64,000 bases of DNA, taken from NCBI RefSeq assembly GCF_030503855.1, contig NZ_CP129971.1, positions 1,681,501 to 1,745,500 of the forward strand. Reading direction: 5' to 3'. Shown here one piece after another: positions 27,748-37,709 of this stretch. Positions within the stretch are counted from its first letter, which is position 1; each line of letters opens with the position of its first letter. The stretch comes from Marivirga salinae (lineage in GTDB: Bacteria > Bacteroidota > Bacteroidia > Cytophagales > Cyclobacteriaceae). The notes under the pieces were generated by a model. That model saw nothing but the letters and a program-made list of their open reading frames with translations, searched no databases and was not told where the DNA came from. A program made the position numbers and the translations under genes.

Positions 27748-30700
27748 TTACTTCACAATAAAGTTAGCATTAATAGCTTCTTTCACTGTATTAGCTTTTA
27801 AGATATACATCCCTTTTTCTAAAGTGCTTACATCAATTGTATTGATTTCTTTTTCAGTATTGATTGATCTAATCAGAGCACCATTGCTGCTATAAATCTG
27901 GATTCCCTTAGAAGGATCTATGTTTTTAATATTTACATTCAACTTATCTTGAACCGGGTTAGGGTACAAGCTGTAGATTGCAATATTATCTTCATTGCCT
28001 AATGTTTCTCCATCTAAGTTATTATTCATAGCAACCATGCTAGAAGTACTGTTCGTGATGTTTACAGTATAATCTTCTACTTCTCCATAAGCAAAAGCTT
28101 CACATGGTGTTCCTTGTGAATTATACTTCATGGTTACTCTCATTCTTGTTGGGCCAGTTAAAGCCGTAGAAGGAATATTTAAAGTAGCACTTAGCAGATT
28201 GCTACTGCTTGAAGAACCATTTACTAATCTTTCACCAGAACTGAAAGTTCCATCTTGATTTAAATCAATCCAGATGCTCCAATATTCTGTATAGCTGCTT
28301 CCACTAAATGCTGCTTGAACATTCATTGAAGTAGAAGTACCTCTAGGTAAATCAGCAGATAGATTTGTGAAATCGGCATATCCACCATTGTCTCCGCTAG
28401 TATTGTCAATGCTTCCTAATACAACTCTTTGTATCCACTCATAGCTTGAATTATTTCCTTGAGAGGTACAATATTCTAATTGAACTGGAGCGGCTGTAGT
28501 AAATTGACTTGAACTTGAGTAATTACTGTTACTACTTGAGCAATTACTTCTTACTTGCCACTCATATTGTGTATCAGCAGTTAAGCCAGAAACACTAGTA
28601 CCATTACTAGAAGCGGATAAAGTGCTCCAAGAGCTAGTACCTACTTCTCTAATTCTTACTGTATAGTCATTAGCAGCACTTTCACTTGACCAAGATAATG
28701 AAGCAGTAGTTTCTCCTATGTTAGAAGATGATAAGCTAGAAGGAACTGTACATACTTCAGGGCTTCCTGTAGTGATGTTTACAGTGTAATCCTCAACTTC
28801 TCCATATGAGAATGATTCACAAGCAGTAGGAACCCCGTTATACTTCATAGATACTCTCATAGTAGTGTTTCCTGAAAGTGCTCCTGAAGGAACTGTAAAG
28901 CTTCCGCTTACAGGTGTATTGCTTGTAGCTGATTGCGTCCAAACTTGCTCTCCAGCATCATTGAAATCTCCATCTTGATTATAATCGATCCATACACTGT
29001 AGCCTTCATTATAAACAGTTCCAGTCCATTCCGGAGTGATAGTGATTGTATTTGCATCACCTTTACCTAAATCAGTTGATTGAGAAGTAAAGTCTGCATA
29101 ACCAGAACCTGCAGCTCCAGAAGAATTATCTAGGCTTCCTAATTGAACTCTTCCTATGTATTCATCAGAAACATTGTTTCCATTTGAATCACAATACACC
29201 AATTGTACATCAGTTGTAGTGAAGCTAATGCTGGAAGAGTAAGAAGATGAAGTTCCGTCAGAACATTTACTTCTTACTTGAGCTTCATATTGAGTAGTTG
29301 AACTTAAACCTGAAAGAGTTAATGAACTTGAAGATACACTTTCAGTTGTCCAAGAAGAAGTTCCTGAAACTCTGTAACGAACATCATATGTAGTTCCGCT
29401 AACTGCATCCCAATTTAAATCAGCACTGTTTGAACCAACATTTGAAGCTGATAAGCTTGTAGGAGTAGTTGCTTCACAAGCAACTGGGTCACCAGAAACA
29501 CCAGTAACAACCAATGAAAAGTCTTGGCTTCCGCTGGCTAATGATCCTTTATGGGTTACTGTGATAGTATAAGAACCACTTGCATTATTGATATCTACTC
29601 TTTCATAAGGATCAACATTGTTGTCACCTTTTGAATTGCTATTCACTCCTGTTAATCTGTAAGGAGAGTATGTAGTTGAGTTTTTAGTAACTCTAATATC
29701 TAAATCATTTACTAATACTGGAGTACTTAGGTTTGTTGTTCCAGTATTAGCTGTCCCGCCTTGGTCAGTCCAAGAAATTGAAGCTAATAATGGGCTAGTT
29801 CCATCTGATTCAACAGTTACAGAGTAAGATTGGCCATTATTTAAGGTCAATTCTTCTATTTTAGAGATATCACCTGCTCCAGTCATAGTTTCAGCTGCTC
29901 TTTTAGCATTCATTAATCCCCAACCCCAAACAGCATCTGGGCCTGTAATGCCTGCATCATCAGCAGTATGTAAAACCACACCTTTTAAAGTTGCAGCTCT
30001 TACATAGTTTCCAAATACATTGTTAGCATGTTCTTGTAAAATCAAAAGAGAACCAGCTACATTCGGAGAAGCCATTGAAGTACCTGTAATAGAGTTGTAA
30101 GCCGAATTACTACTTTCATAAGTAGAGTAAACACCTGTTCCGTTTCCAGTAATATCAGGCTTAATTCTGAAATCATCAGTTGGGCCTTCACTTGAGGAAT
30201 AGTTAATACTAACGCTTACTAATTCTCCGTTACTATTAATGTTAGCATCTTGAGCATTTGCAACTACCATATTGTTTTTTGAAGTAGCATGCCCTGATAA
30301 TTTATCAAAAGAACTGTTTCCTCCTAGTGGGCTTCCATTATAACCATCGTTAGCTCCATCATTACCAGCAGCTACAACCATTAAATAATAAGGAGAATTA
30401 TACATTAAATCATCCCAATCTTTTGATTCTTGAAGATATGCTCCAAAATACCAGTCAGGTAATTGATCACCTCTATATCCATATGAATGGTTAGAGATCA
30501 GCATACCGTTTGAAGCGGAATTAGTTGCTTCTGAAATATCGCTATTCCAATCATAACCAACTGCATTGGCATGAGGTGCCATACCTTTAGCCGCAGCTTG
30601 AACGCCTGATGCTATAATAGTTCCGGTTACGTGAGCAGCATGAAAATTCAATGAACTTGAACCATCACCTACTGAAAAACGATTTGAACCACCAGCTCCA

Positions 30701-31131
30701 TCATATTCTTGGTGAGATGAACGAGCTAAGCCACCATCCCAAACGTGAGCGGTCATATTATCACCGTTTAGGTTTAAGCCTAAACCACCACCTGAGTTTA
30801 ACCAATCAGTTCGTGTTGATTCAGCTGCATCTACATTGTAGGTTATATAATAAATAGGCTCGCCAGATGGAGTTAGTTTCTGAAGTTCTGCGTAACGCCC
30901 GTCTTCTAGTTTCATTTTTACTTCCCATCCTTTTTGCTCAGCCATTTGAATTGCTTCTTCTTTTTCTTTTTTGGCTTTGGCTGAGAAATTTTGTTCGAGC
31001 TCAGTTAATACTTGTTTATTGTATTTCTGAGTAATTTTAGCTTTTTGTTGATTCGTTTGGGCCATTGTTGAACTTGCTAAAAACAAGCATCCTATGGCTA
31101 TTAGATTTAATTTCGTAAAAAATGTGTTCAT
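27748..31131 (-). CDS. Secreted subtilisin-family (S8) protease with fibronectin/GEVED repeats and T9SS sorting domain
   Basis: A 1127-residue exported protease. Signal peptide (IAIGCLFLASSTMAQ), propeptide-like charged region to about 100, then an S8 domain: Asp132 in AHVWDGG, His164 in NFHAAHVTG (instead of the usual HGTHV), Asn257 in AAGNDG and Ser352 in GTSMASPNVAG. A pro-protein convertase-like beta domain follows (about 430-545). Then come two copies of a fibronectin III plus GEVED unit (about 552-788 and 794-1027), each closing with GEVEDYTVNIT. The last about 75 residues (YSLYPNPVQDKLNV to the end) are a type A T9SS sorting domain, so the protein should be secreted or surface-attached by T9SS. 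Confidence 0.93.
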   Translation of the reverse strand: MNTFFTKLNLIAIGCLFLASSTMAQTNQQKAKITQKYNKQVLTELEQNFSAKAKKEKEEAIQMAEQKGWEVKMKLEDGRYAELQKLTPSGEPIYYITYNVDAAESTRTDWLNSGGGLGLNLNGDNMTAHVWDGGLARSSHQEYDGAGGSNRFSVGDGSSSLNFHAAHVTGTIIASGVQAAAKGMAPHANAVGYDWNSDISEATNSASNGMLISNHSYGYRGDQLPDWYFGAYLQESKDWDDLMYNSPYYLMVVAAGNDGANDGYNGSPLGGNSSFDKLSGHATSKNNMVVANAQDANINSNGELVSVSINYSSSEGPTDDFRIKPDITGNGTGVYSTYESSNSAYNSITGTSMASPNVAGSLLILQEHANNVFGNYVRAATLKGVVLHTADDAGITGPDAVWGWGLMNAKRAAETMTGAGDISKIEELTLNNGQSYSVTVESDGTSPLLASISWTDQGGTANTGTTNLSTPVLVNDLDIRVTKNSTTYSPYRLTGVNSNSKGDNNVDPYERVDINNASGSYTITVTHKGSLASGSQDFSLVVTGVSGDPVACEATTPTSLSASNVGSNSADLNWDAVSGTTYDVRYRVSGTSSWTTESVSSSSLTLSGLSSTTQYEAQVRSKCSDGTSSSYSSSISFTTTDVQLVYCDSNGNNVSDEYIGRVQLGSLDNSSGAAGSGYADFTSQSTDLGKGDANTITITPEWTGTVYNEGYSVWIDYNQDGDFNDAGEQVWTQSATSNTPVSGSFTVPSGALSGNTTMRVSMKYNGVPTACESFSYGEVEDYTVNITTGSPEVCTVPSSLSSSNIGETTASLSWSSESAANDYTVRIREVGTSSWSTLSASSNGTSVSGLTADTQYEWQVRSNCSSSNSNYSSSSQFTTAAPVQLEYCTSQGNNSSYEWIQRVVLGSIDNTSGDNGGYADFTNLSADLPRGTSTSMNVQAAFSGSSYTEYWSIWIDLNQDGTFSSGERLVNGSSSSSNLLSATLNIPSTALTGPTRMRVTMKYNSQGTPCEAFAYGEVEDYTVNITNSTSSMVAMNNNLDGETLGNEDNIAIYSLYPNPVQDKLNVNIKNIDPSKGIQIYSSNGALIRSINTEKEINTIDVSTLEKGMYILKANTVKEAINANFIVK
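28051..29478 (-). repeat. Tandem FnIII-GEVED module duplication inside the subtilase gene
   Basis: The coding segments 29478-28768 and 28752-28051 encode the same domain pair, each opening with a Cys after the previous domain and ending in GEVEDYTVNIT. They are diverged at sequence level, so this is an old duplication. Confidence 0.8.
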
Positions 31132-31764
31132 TTTGATTTAGTTTAACTTAAATAATACCACCGAATAATTTATTAAGTGTAATAATTTTAAATATGATTA
31201 TTTTAATATTTAGTTTTTAACACTAAAAGTCATCTGAATTGGAAGTCTTCTAAAAACATAATTAAGGAAGTTTTACCTCTTTTGTAATAAGATGTAAGTA
31301 CGTTGTAGATATGTGATATTTTTAAATGTAGGAGGTTGATTTCTCTAAAACATTTATTGATGATATTTATTAACATCTTATATTGAGTTTTGGTTGTTTT
31401 CGTAAGTTTAGGTATCATTTAATCACAATTATAAGAATTTTATTGTTGTAAATTAAAATAATTGCCAATAAATATTTTGTTACGAAGGGAATTAAATATT
31501 TCGTTTATTGGAAAATCACTGTTTTAGTCAAGATAAAACGGAATTTTAAAATATGTAATATTTGAAAATAAATATCACATATTTTTCAACATGTATTAAC
31601 GGAAAAGTTATGTTAAGATAATATTGATAGTATTTTTATATATAATTATAAAATTGAATTATTTTGATAAATAAATATAATGATATCATTTAAATTTAAC
31701 TTCAGGGGATTAATAAGGTTTTAATTTTATAAATTTCATATCGAAATCTAAAATTTCATTTTTT
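31132..31764. other. 633-base AT-rich intergenic region without a recognisable gene
   Basis: Very AT-rich, divergent region between the leftward subtilase and the rightward secreted protein gene, so it should hold both promoters. Only short, low-complexity frames are present (for example a 62-codon one at 31230-31418 with no family features). No convincing promoter motif, hairpin or repeat could be picked out. Confidence 0.6.
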
Positions 31765-32370
31765 ATGAGGATAATATATTCTTTATGTATTTATGTGATT
31801 TTCCTTATCAAGCTTAATCCTATTTCCGTTTTTGCGCAATCCAACTATCAAAATGGTTATGTTGTCACAAATCAAAACGATACTATTTTCGGGCAATTAA
31901 GAGACCGAAGTCCTGAGCCTTTTGGAAAAATATTTAGAAAAGTTAGGTTAAAAGGTTTTTGGATCTTTGAAAGAAGATATGGACCAAAAGATTTAACCTC
32001 TTATAAAATCGGGAATGATATTTACGAAGCTTTATGGTATGATAGCTACAGCGAATTATTTTCAGTATTTCATGTAAATTCAACAGGCAGAGGTGAAAAG
32101 GTTTTTATGAGATTAGCGGTTGATGGCAAGGTTAAACTTTATTGGGATGAATATAGAGATCCCGATAGTGGTTATGAAGAAGCAATTCCATTTTTCCAAA
32201 TGGAAAACTCCCATGAAATGATTCGGGTAACTCAGGGTATTTTAGGATTTAAGAAAAAGTATCTTGCTAATCTATTTGTGGATTGTCCGGAGTTGGTTAA
32301 GAGAATGAATGAGGGTTTTTTTGAAACTCCTGAGGAAATGGCTGTATTTTATAATTTAAGATGTAACTAA
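31765..32370 (+). CDS. Hypothetical secreted protein
   Basis: A 201-residue protein with a signal peptide (LCIYVIFLIKLNPISVFAQ) followed by NGYVVTNQNDTIFGQLRD. This opening (a Tyr-Val-Val/Ile-x-x-x-x-D-T-I-x-G pattern) is common among Bacteroidota exported proteins of unknown function. No catalytic motif is evident. It stands alone, with a converging small gene downstream. Confidence 0.6.
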   Translation: MRIIYSLCIYVIFLIKLNPISVFAQSNYQNGYVVTNQNDTIFGQLRDRSPEPFGKIFRKVRLKGFWIFERRYGPKDLTSYKIGNDIYEALWYDSYSELFSVFHVNSTGRGEKVFMRLAVDGKVKLYWDEYRDPDSGYEEAIPFFQMENSHEMIRVTQGILGFKKKYLANLFVDCPELVKRMNEGFFETPEEMAVFYNLRCN

Positions 32371-32462
32371 AGTTTAAATAAAGAAATTCGTTCAATTCTA
32401 TTTAACTGTGTCTTTAAACTCTAAAGTCTGTGATGATAGATTTAATCTTTGCCAAAGTAGTT

Positions 32463-32888
32463 TTAGGATAATATAAACTCCAAAGCTTCTTCCGGATTGG
32501 AGCAAAGCTTTGCAGGACGCTTAGTCACTTTTATAAGTGTATTTAAATAATATTTCTTAAATGGTGATGCATCTGTTACCACTCCGGTTTTATCAATACC
32601 TATTTCTTTTCCTTTTGGCGAAAAGACTTTTTCAAAATGTTTTCTGGCAGCGACTGGTACTACTCCTTGTTCTCTAATATCGCTATAAAAGCCAATTATT
32701 TCTTTGCCTTTTACATCTTTAATAAACTGATTAAATAATTCAATATAATCATCTGTGGCGAATGAACCATGCCATTTAACACCAGCGATCTTTAATTCCT
32801 CATCATAGTAGGTAGTGGCAAACTTATATTGTCTAAGTTGATTTTCTTCATTGACTAACTTTTCTTCACTTAATGCTATAGCTTCCAT
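32463..32888 (-). CDS. Small protein, possibly STAS/SpoIIAA-like
   Basis: A 141-residue soluble protein. The pattern KIAGVKWHGSFATDDYIELFNQFIKDV, read as strand-helix with a central alpha/beta layout, and the helix GVVPVAARKHFEKV resemble the SpoIIAA-like (PF11964) proteins of Bacteroidota, but similarity by eye is weak. It lies 70 bases after the glycosyltransferase gene on the same strand (upstream in transcription terms) and may be the end of that operon or separate. Confidence 0.5.
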   Translation of the reverse strand: MEAIALSEEKLVNEENQLRQYKFATTYYDEELKIAGVKWHGSFATDDYIELFNQFIKDVKGKEIIGFYSDIREQGVVPVAARKHFEKVFSPKGKEIGIDKTGVVTDASPFKKYYLNTLIKVTKRPAKLCSNPEEALEFILS

Positions 32889-32958
32889 ATTGCTTGAATT
32901 ATCTTAAAATGATATTTAAGATAATGATTTACTGGATTATATTCAAAATACACATAGA

Positions 32959-33963
32959 TTATTTCCATTTAAGTTCTGTAAAAGTCTTTTTCCTCTTTAC
33001 AAAAAAGCTCTTAATTATTGATTCCTTGAAAATTTCAATATGCTGTAAACCCTGTGTTGGATTATGATTATAATGCTTTTTCATTTCCTTAAAATCACGA
33101 TGAGCTTTTAAAATTGCGTTTGCATTGGCTTTTTGTCCTTTGGCAACGAATTGTATAGCCGCTAATATATCTAATCGCTTTCTACGTTTGCTAATTGATT
33201 TAAATTCTTCTTTACTGAGGTTTTTGTATAGTAATAACCAATTATTTCTGAAATTTAGATAAGTTTTAAAAGGACTTTCTGCCTTCAATGTGCCTCCACC
33301 CACGTGGTAAACCGTGCTTTCTCCACAGTAATAAATTTCATGTCCAGCATTTTTTGCTCGCCAACAAAAGTCAATTTCTTCCATATGAGCAAAAAATTGA
33401 TCATCTAACCCTCCAAATTCATGGAAAATTTTAGCTTTTACAAAAAGGCAAGCACCTGTTGCCCAAAAAACAGGGATGTTATTATCATATTGGCCTTGGT
33501 CTTTTTCCAAATGAGAAAATATTCTTCCTCTGCAAAATGGATAGCCTAAATGATCAATAAAGCCCCCTGCTGCTCCTGCATATTCAAACAGTTCCTTTTT
33601 ATTATAGGATTTAATCTTAGGTTGGCAGGCAGCAATTTTTTCATTCTGTTGCATCAGACTAATCACTGGATTTATCCAATTAGGAGTAGTCTCTACATCA
33701 GAATTAAGTAAAATATAGAAATCTGTTTCGATTTGTTTTAAAGCATAATTATAACCGCCTGCATAGCCTAGGTTTTCTGGGGTTTCAATAAGTTTTAATT
33801 CGGGGAAATTTGTATTAAGGTATTGAACTGAATCATCAGTAGAAGCATTATCTACTATTATTACCTCATGAGGGCTGGAATTTTGAATTACATTCGGCAG
33901 GAATTTATCTAGATAATCCCTGCCGTTATAATTAAGTATGACTACTGCAATGCTATCAGCCAT
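32959..33963 (-). CDS. Family 2 glycosyltransferase
   Basis: A 334-residue GT-A fold glycosyltransferase: AVVILNYNGRDYLDKFL at the N-terminus, VIIVDNASTDDSVQYL, ENLGYAGGYNYAL, and the metal-binding LLNSDVETTPNW (D-x-E in place of DxD). The later EEIDFCWRAKNAGHEIYY is the ED-x-W-type acceptor motif. It resembles rhamnosyl/galactofuranosyl-type transferases for surface polysaccharide; sugar unknown. Overlaps ybaB by 8 bases and is the last gene of the hisS-led group. Confidence 0.88.
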   Translation of the reverse strand: MADSIAVVILNYNGRDYLDKFLPNVIQNSSPHEVIIVDNASTDDSVQYLNTNFPELKLIETPENLGYAGGYNYALKQIETDFYILLNSDVETTPNWINPVISLMQQNEKIAACQPKIKSYNKKELFEYAGAAGGFIDHLGYPFCRGRIFSHLEKDQGQYDNNIPVFWATGACLFVKAKIFHEFGGLDDQFFAHMEEIDFCWRAKNAGHEIYYCGESTVYHVGGGTLKAESPFKTYLNFRNNWLLLYKNLSKEEFKSISKRRKRLDILAAIQFVAKGQKANANAILKAHRDFKEMKKHYNHNPTQGLQHIEIFKESIIKSFFVKRKKTFTELKWK

Positions 33964-34294
33964 TGAACATATTACCTAAATCCATTCCTGGAATGTTGGG
34001 AAGGGCTCCATCTGTAGCTTTTCTCATCTCTTCCTTAGCCAATCCATCTACTTCTTCCATGGCTTTATTTACAGCAGCTACAGTCAAATCTTGAATCATT
34101 TCTTTATCATTATCATTAACTAAAGAATCATCAATTTCAATGCTAATTACTTGTTTTTTACCATTCACTTTGGCTTTCACCATGCCAGCACCGGCTTCTC
34201 CTTCTGCTGTGATGTGGACTAAATTTTCCTGAGCCTCTTTTACCTTGCCCTGTACTTCTTTAATTTGTCCCATCATTTTCATCATATCAAACAT
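33956..34294 (-). CDS. YbaB/EbfC-family nucleoid-associated protein
   Basis: A 112-residue protein with the family layout: an N-terminal amphipathic helix (MMKMMGQIKEVQGKVKEAQ), a beta sheet (AGAGMVKAKVNGKKQVISIEID) and a C-terminal helix with VAAVNKAMEEVDGLAKEEM, then a Gly/Met-rich end. These proteins bind DNA as dimers. Usually linked to dnaX/recR in other phyla; here it is between a T9SS-exported protein gene and a glycosyltransferase. Confidence 0.9.
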   Translation of the reverse strand: MFDMMKMMGQIKEVQGKVKEAQENLVHITAEGEAGAGMVKAKVNGKKQVISIEIDDSLVNDNDKEMIQDLTVAAVNKAMEEVDGLAKEEMRKATDGALPNIPGMDLGNMFNG

Positions 34295-34296
34295 AT

Positions 34297-36222
34297 CTAT
34301 CTTATTAAATTAAAAACACCACTTTTAAAATATTCTTCTCCGTAATTATCTTTTACACGCACTGTGTAGCTGTAAGTTCCTTCAGGGGCAGGTCGATTAG
34401 TTAAATATCCGTCCCATCCTATTTCTAATGAGTTGCTTCTGAAAATTAATGTACCCCATCTATTGTAAATACTGAATTCTACTTCCTCAATAAACTTTCC
34501 TACTACTTTTATTTCTTGATTTAGCGCATCATCATTTGGGGTAAATCCTGTTGGAACAAAAAAGCTTGAAGGGATTTTGTATCTCAGTAAATTCGAGATA
34601 GCGATTAATCCATTTTCAGAATATGCTTCTACTTGATAAAATGATAGCTGATCTTCACTTTGAGCTATGTTTTCGCTGTAATTTGGTAGATCACCTAAAT
34701 CATTTTCATCTAATATGGTCATATTCTCATCATATTTTTTGATAACATAATGGCTTAATAATGAATCAAATCCTTCATAAGAATCCCATGTGAAATCAAT
34801 TATGGACTCATTTTGATTTACTTTTAGTAAAATATTTGATGCGGTGGTGGTAATAGGAGATATGCCGCCACAACTATTAGTATAAGCTATTGAGTAGTAG
34901 AATTTTCTAGTAGTAAATGCTGTGCCAATATCTATATAACTGTTTGTTCCAGTTGTGTCAACTTCAAAAAAATCTTCAGTTAGATTTCGTTTTTTATAAA
35001 TAACGAAATTTGTGGGTTGAAGCCCTGCAGGAACTTCCCAAGTTAATTCTAATTCAGAATCTGAAAGTACCTTGGTGGCTATCTGGGAAATAGGAATAGA
35101 CGGAGAACCAGTGATGGCAGATACTTCAATCGAAAAAGATGTTAGTTCTATTCCATTTTGATCTCTAGTAACTACTGAATAGGTGTCTGTTTGGCCGCAT
35201 AAGACATTAACATCAACATAAGGTGCATTGCCACTATATATAATCTCACCATTTTTGAAAAGCTCTGAATTCTCAAAACTAAAATGATTCCAATCCAAAA
35301 GGTTACCATTATTTTGGGCACTTGCGTCAAAACGTATAGTACAGACTTCATTTGAATTAAGAGGAGTATTATCGCAATTACTGGTGCTGATTATTCTAAC
35401 ACAGTAAAAATTATCAACCAAATTTAGGTTCTGAAAAGTGTAAACCCCACCAGTTGTAGCTGAAATGTTATCTATAGTTTGATAAGTACCATTACTATTT
35501 TCCTTGATTTGTATTTGATAAAGCTGATTCTCATTAGCTTCATACTCAATTTCGAAGTTGTTCTCAGACAATAAATTAATAGAATTAATACTTGCTTCTG
35601 CTTCAATTTGGTTTTCAGGAACGATGGTTTTGCTTACTGAATTATTTCCACAATTATTATTGCCTGTATTATCAAATGAACCTGAAATATCAATCGTATA
35701 TTCTTGAGTTGGATCAGTATAGTCATATGCAAAAGGGAAAGCTGTAATAGGATATTGCTGAGGATCAGAGCCATCACCAAAATCAATTGTGTAAAAATCA
35801 AAAACTTCCTCTTGTGGATTTAAATCAAATACTAAGCCGTCATTACAATTGGCTAATGCAATTCTAGGTGGCTCCGGATCTATAATTTCTATAGTAATGC
35901 TGTCGTAAACTTGAGAGTTGGTTAACTGTCGTAGAAATAAAATATTATAAATACCTGCTTCTTGATAAGTAAACTGTAAATCTTCAGCTGATTGTGCAGG
36001 GTTTCCAAAACAATCATTATTGGAGGCAATGTCAGATAAATCAGCATCAAAGCAAATAAAGGGTGTTCCAGTTCCAGGATTAAGTGTAACCTCAATTTCA
36101 GTAAACTCACAACCTTTTAAATAATTAATGTTAAATAAGCCGTTTTCACTTGGGAAACTACTCTGAGCCCACAAGCTGCTACAGCTAAATAAAATTAATA
36201 TGGTAATGAGTATTTTTTTCAA
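34297..36222 (-). CDS. Secreted protein with CHU_C / T9SS type B sorting domain
   Basis: A 641-residue exported protein: signal peptide (ILITILILFSCSSLWAQ), PKD-like and fibronectin-like regions (for example YTIDFGDGSDPQQYP near residue 150, and a FnIII-like ELTWEVPAGLQPTNFVIYKK), and a C-terminal gliding-motility-type CHU_C domain (FVPTGFTPNDDALNQ, FSIYNRWGTLIFRS, GTYSYTVRVKDNYG). That domain directs export by T9SS. No enzyme motif found; probably an adhesin-like surface protein. Its ATG overlaps the hutH stop by 4 bases. Confidence 0.85.
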   Translation of the reverse strand: MKKILITILILFSCSSLWAQSSFPSENGLFNINYLKGCEFTEIEVTLNPGTGTPFICFDADLSDIASNNDCFGNPAQSAEDLQFTYQEAGIYNILFLRQLTNSQVYDSITIEIIDPEPPRIALANCNDGLVFDLNPQEEVFDFYTIDFGDGSDPQQYPITAFPFAYDYTDPTQEYTIDISGSFDNTGNNNCGNNSVSKTIVPENQIEAEASINSINLLSENNFEIEYEANENQLYQIQIKENSNGTYQTIDNISATTGGVYTFQNLNLVDNFYCVRIISTSNCDNTPLNSNEVCTIRFDASAQNNGNLLDWNHFSFENSELFKNGEIIYSGNAPYVDVNVLCGQTDTYSVVTRDQNGIELTSFSIEVSAITGSPSIPISQIATKVLSDSELELTWEVPAGLQPTNFVIYKKRNLTEDFFEVDTTGTNSYIDIGTAFTTRKFYYSIAYTNSCGGISPITTTASNILLKVNQNESIIDFTWDSYEGFDSLLSHYVIKKYDENMTILDENDLGDLPNYSENIAQSEDQLSFYQVEAYSENGLIAISNLLRYKIPSSFFVPTGFTPNDDALNQEIKVVGKFIEEVEFSIYNRWGTLIFRSNSLEIGWDGYLTNRPAPEGTYSYTVRVKDNYGEEYFKSGVFNLIR

Positions 36223-37709
36223 GCTCTATGGGTTTTGATAAAATGCACCGCTTTAACAATATCTGTATGAAGAATTCTATCTTCTTCTATTAACGGGACT
36301 TGCTGCCTAAAATTACGAATTAATTCTTCTAAATGTGAACTTGTTTTTAAAGGTCTTCTAAATTTTAAGGCTTGCGACCCATTTATTAACTCTATGGCTA
36401 ATACTTGATAAGTATTTTCAACTACTTTATACAGTTTAGTAGCTGCATTTGCACCCATGCTAACATGATCTTCTTGCCCATTTGATGAAACTATGCTATC
36501 CACAGAAGCGGGCGAACAAAGCTGCTTGCTTTGGCTTACCAAACTAGCAGCACTGTATTGAGGTATCATCAAACCGGAATTTAATCCAGGGTTCATCACC
36601 AAAAAATCAGGTAAGCCTCTGCTTCCAGAAATTAGTTGATAGGTCCTTCTTTCAGAAATGCTTCCTAATTCAGCTAAAGCTATGGCTAAAAAATCTAAAG
36701 AAAGTGCTAATGGTTGCCCGTGAAAGTTTCCACCTGAAATGATCTCACCTTCCTCAGGGAAAATATTGGGGTTATCAGTAACTCCTGCAAGTTCTTTACT
36801 TACAATAGTTGTCACATATTTGATGGCATCATAACTAGCTCCATGAACCTGCGGAATGCAACGGAAGCTGTAAGGATCTTGAACATGCTGTTTGCTTTGT
36901 TTTATAATTTCACTACCATTTAGCAATTCCAAAATCTTTTGAGCCACTATTTTTTGCCCATCCTGATTTCTGATTTTATGAATTTTGTGATCAAATGGCT
37001 CTGGGCGTCCATCAAAAGCATCTAATGATAAAGCCCCAATGGTATTTGACCAATTTAAAATATCTTCAGAAGCTAAAACCGAATGCACGCCAAATGCATT
37101 CATAAATTGAGTCCCATTTAATAGAGCTAAACCCTCTTTTGCTTTTAAATGGATAGGCTCCCATTTCATTTTGGCTAATAAATTCTCGCCAGTTAGTCTT
37201 TCTCCTTTGAAATAGACTTCTCCTTTTCCGATTAATGGTAATGATAAATGTGCCAAGGGAGCCAAATCTCCAGAAGCTCCCAAAGAACCAGTTTCATAAA
37301 TGACTGGAAAAATATCTTCATTATAAAATTCTAATAAGCGTTCGACAGTTGCTAACTGAACACCACTATGTCCATAGGACAAGGATTGAATTTTAAGCAA
37401 CAGCATAATTTTCACTATACTTTTGTCAATCTCGGGACCAGTGCCACAAGCATGCGACATCACCAAATTAGATTGCAATTGCTCCAAATCAGCTTTGGAA
37501 ATATTACGGCTGTATAATGAGCCAAATCCCGTATTGATCCCATAAACAGGAGCTTCGGAAGACTGAATATGTTCGTCTAAAAATTTCCGACAATTTACAA
37601 TTGCGTCTACGGCCTTATCTGCCAATTTTAGCTTTTTATTTTCGGCTAAAATCGTTCTTATTTCAGCTAGCGTAAGGTCGTGTTCGCCAAGTACAAAAAA
37701 ATTACTCAT
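36219..37709 (-). CDS. hutH: Histidine ammonia-lyase
   Basis: A 496-residue MIO-dependent ammonia-lyase that converts histidine to urocanate. The MIO-forming triad is in GSLGASGDLAPLAH, and the selectivity residues read Ser-His (VMSHACGTG), the pattern typical of HAL rather than PAL or TAL. Other family segments: YGINTGFGSL near residue 60 and NGTQFMNAFG. No hutU, hutI or hutG is nearby; it is coupled to hisS (8-base overlap). Confidence 0.9.
   Translation of the reverse strand: MSNFFVLGEHDLTLAEIRTILAENKKLKLADKAVDAIVNCRKFLDEHIQSSEAPVYGINTGFGSLYSRNISKADLEQLQSNLVMSHACGTGPEIDKSIVKIMLLLKIQSLSYGHSGVQLATVERLLEFYNEDIFPVIYETGSLGASGDLAPLAHLSLPLIGKGEVYFKGERLTGENLLAKMKWEPIHLKAKEGLALLNGTQFMNAFGVHSVLASEDILNWSNTIGALSLDAFDGRPEPFDHKIHKIRNQDGQKIVAQKILELLNGSEIIKQSKQHVQDPYSFRCIPQVHGASYDAIKYVTTIVSKELAGVTDNPNIFPEEGEIISGGNFHGQPLALSLDFLAIALAELGSISERRTYQLISGSRGLPDFLVMNPGLNSGLMIPQYSAASLVSQSKQLCSPASVDSIVSSNGQEDHVSMGANAATKLYKVVENTYQVLAIELINGSQALKFRRPLKTSSHLEELIRNFRQQVPLIEEDRILHTDIVKAVHFIKTHRA

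Noticed and set aside
31230..31418. A 62-codon minus-strand frame in the AT-rich gap
   Set aside because: No family features, no spacing to a neighbour, composition as in random AT-rich DNA.
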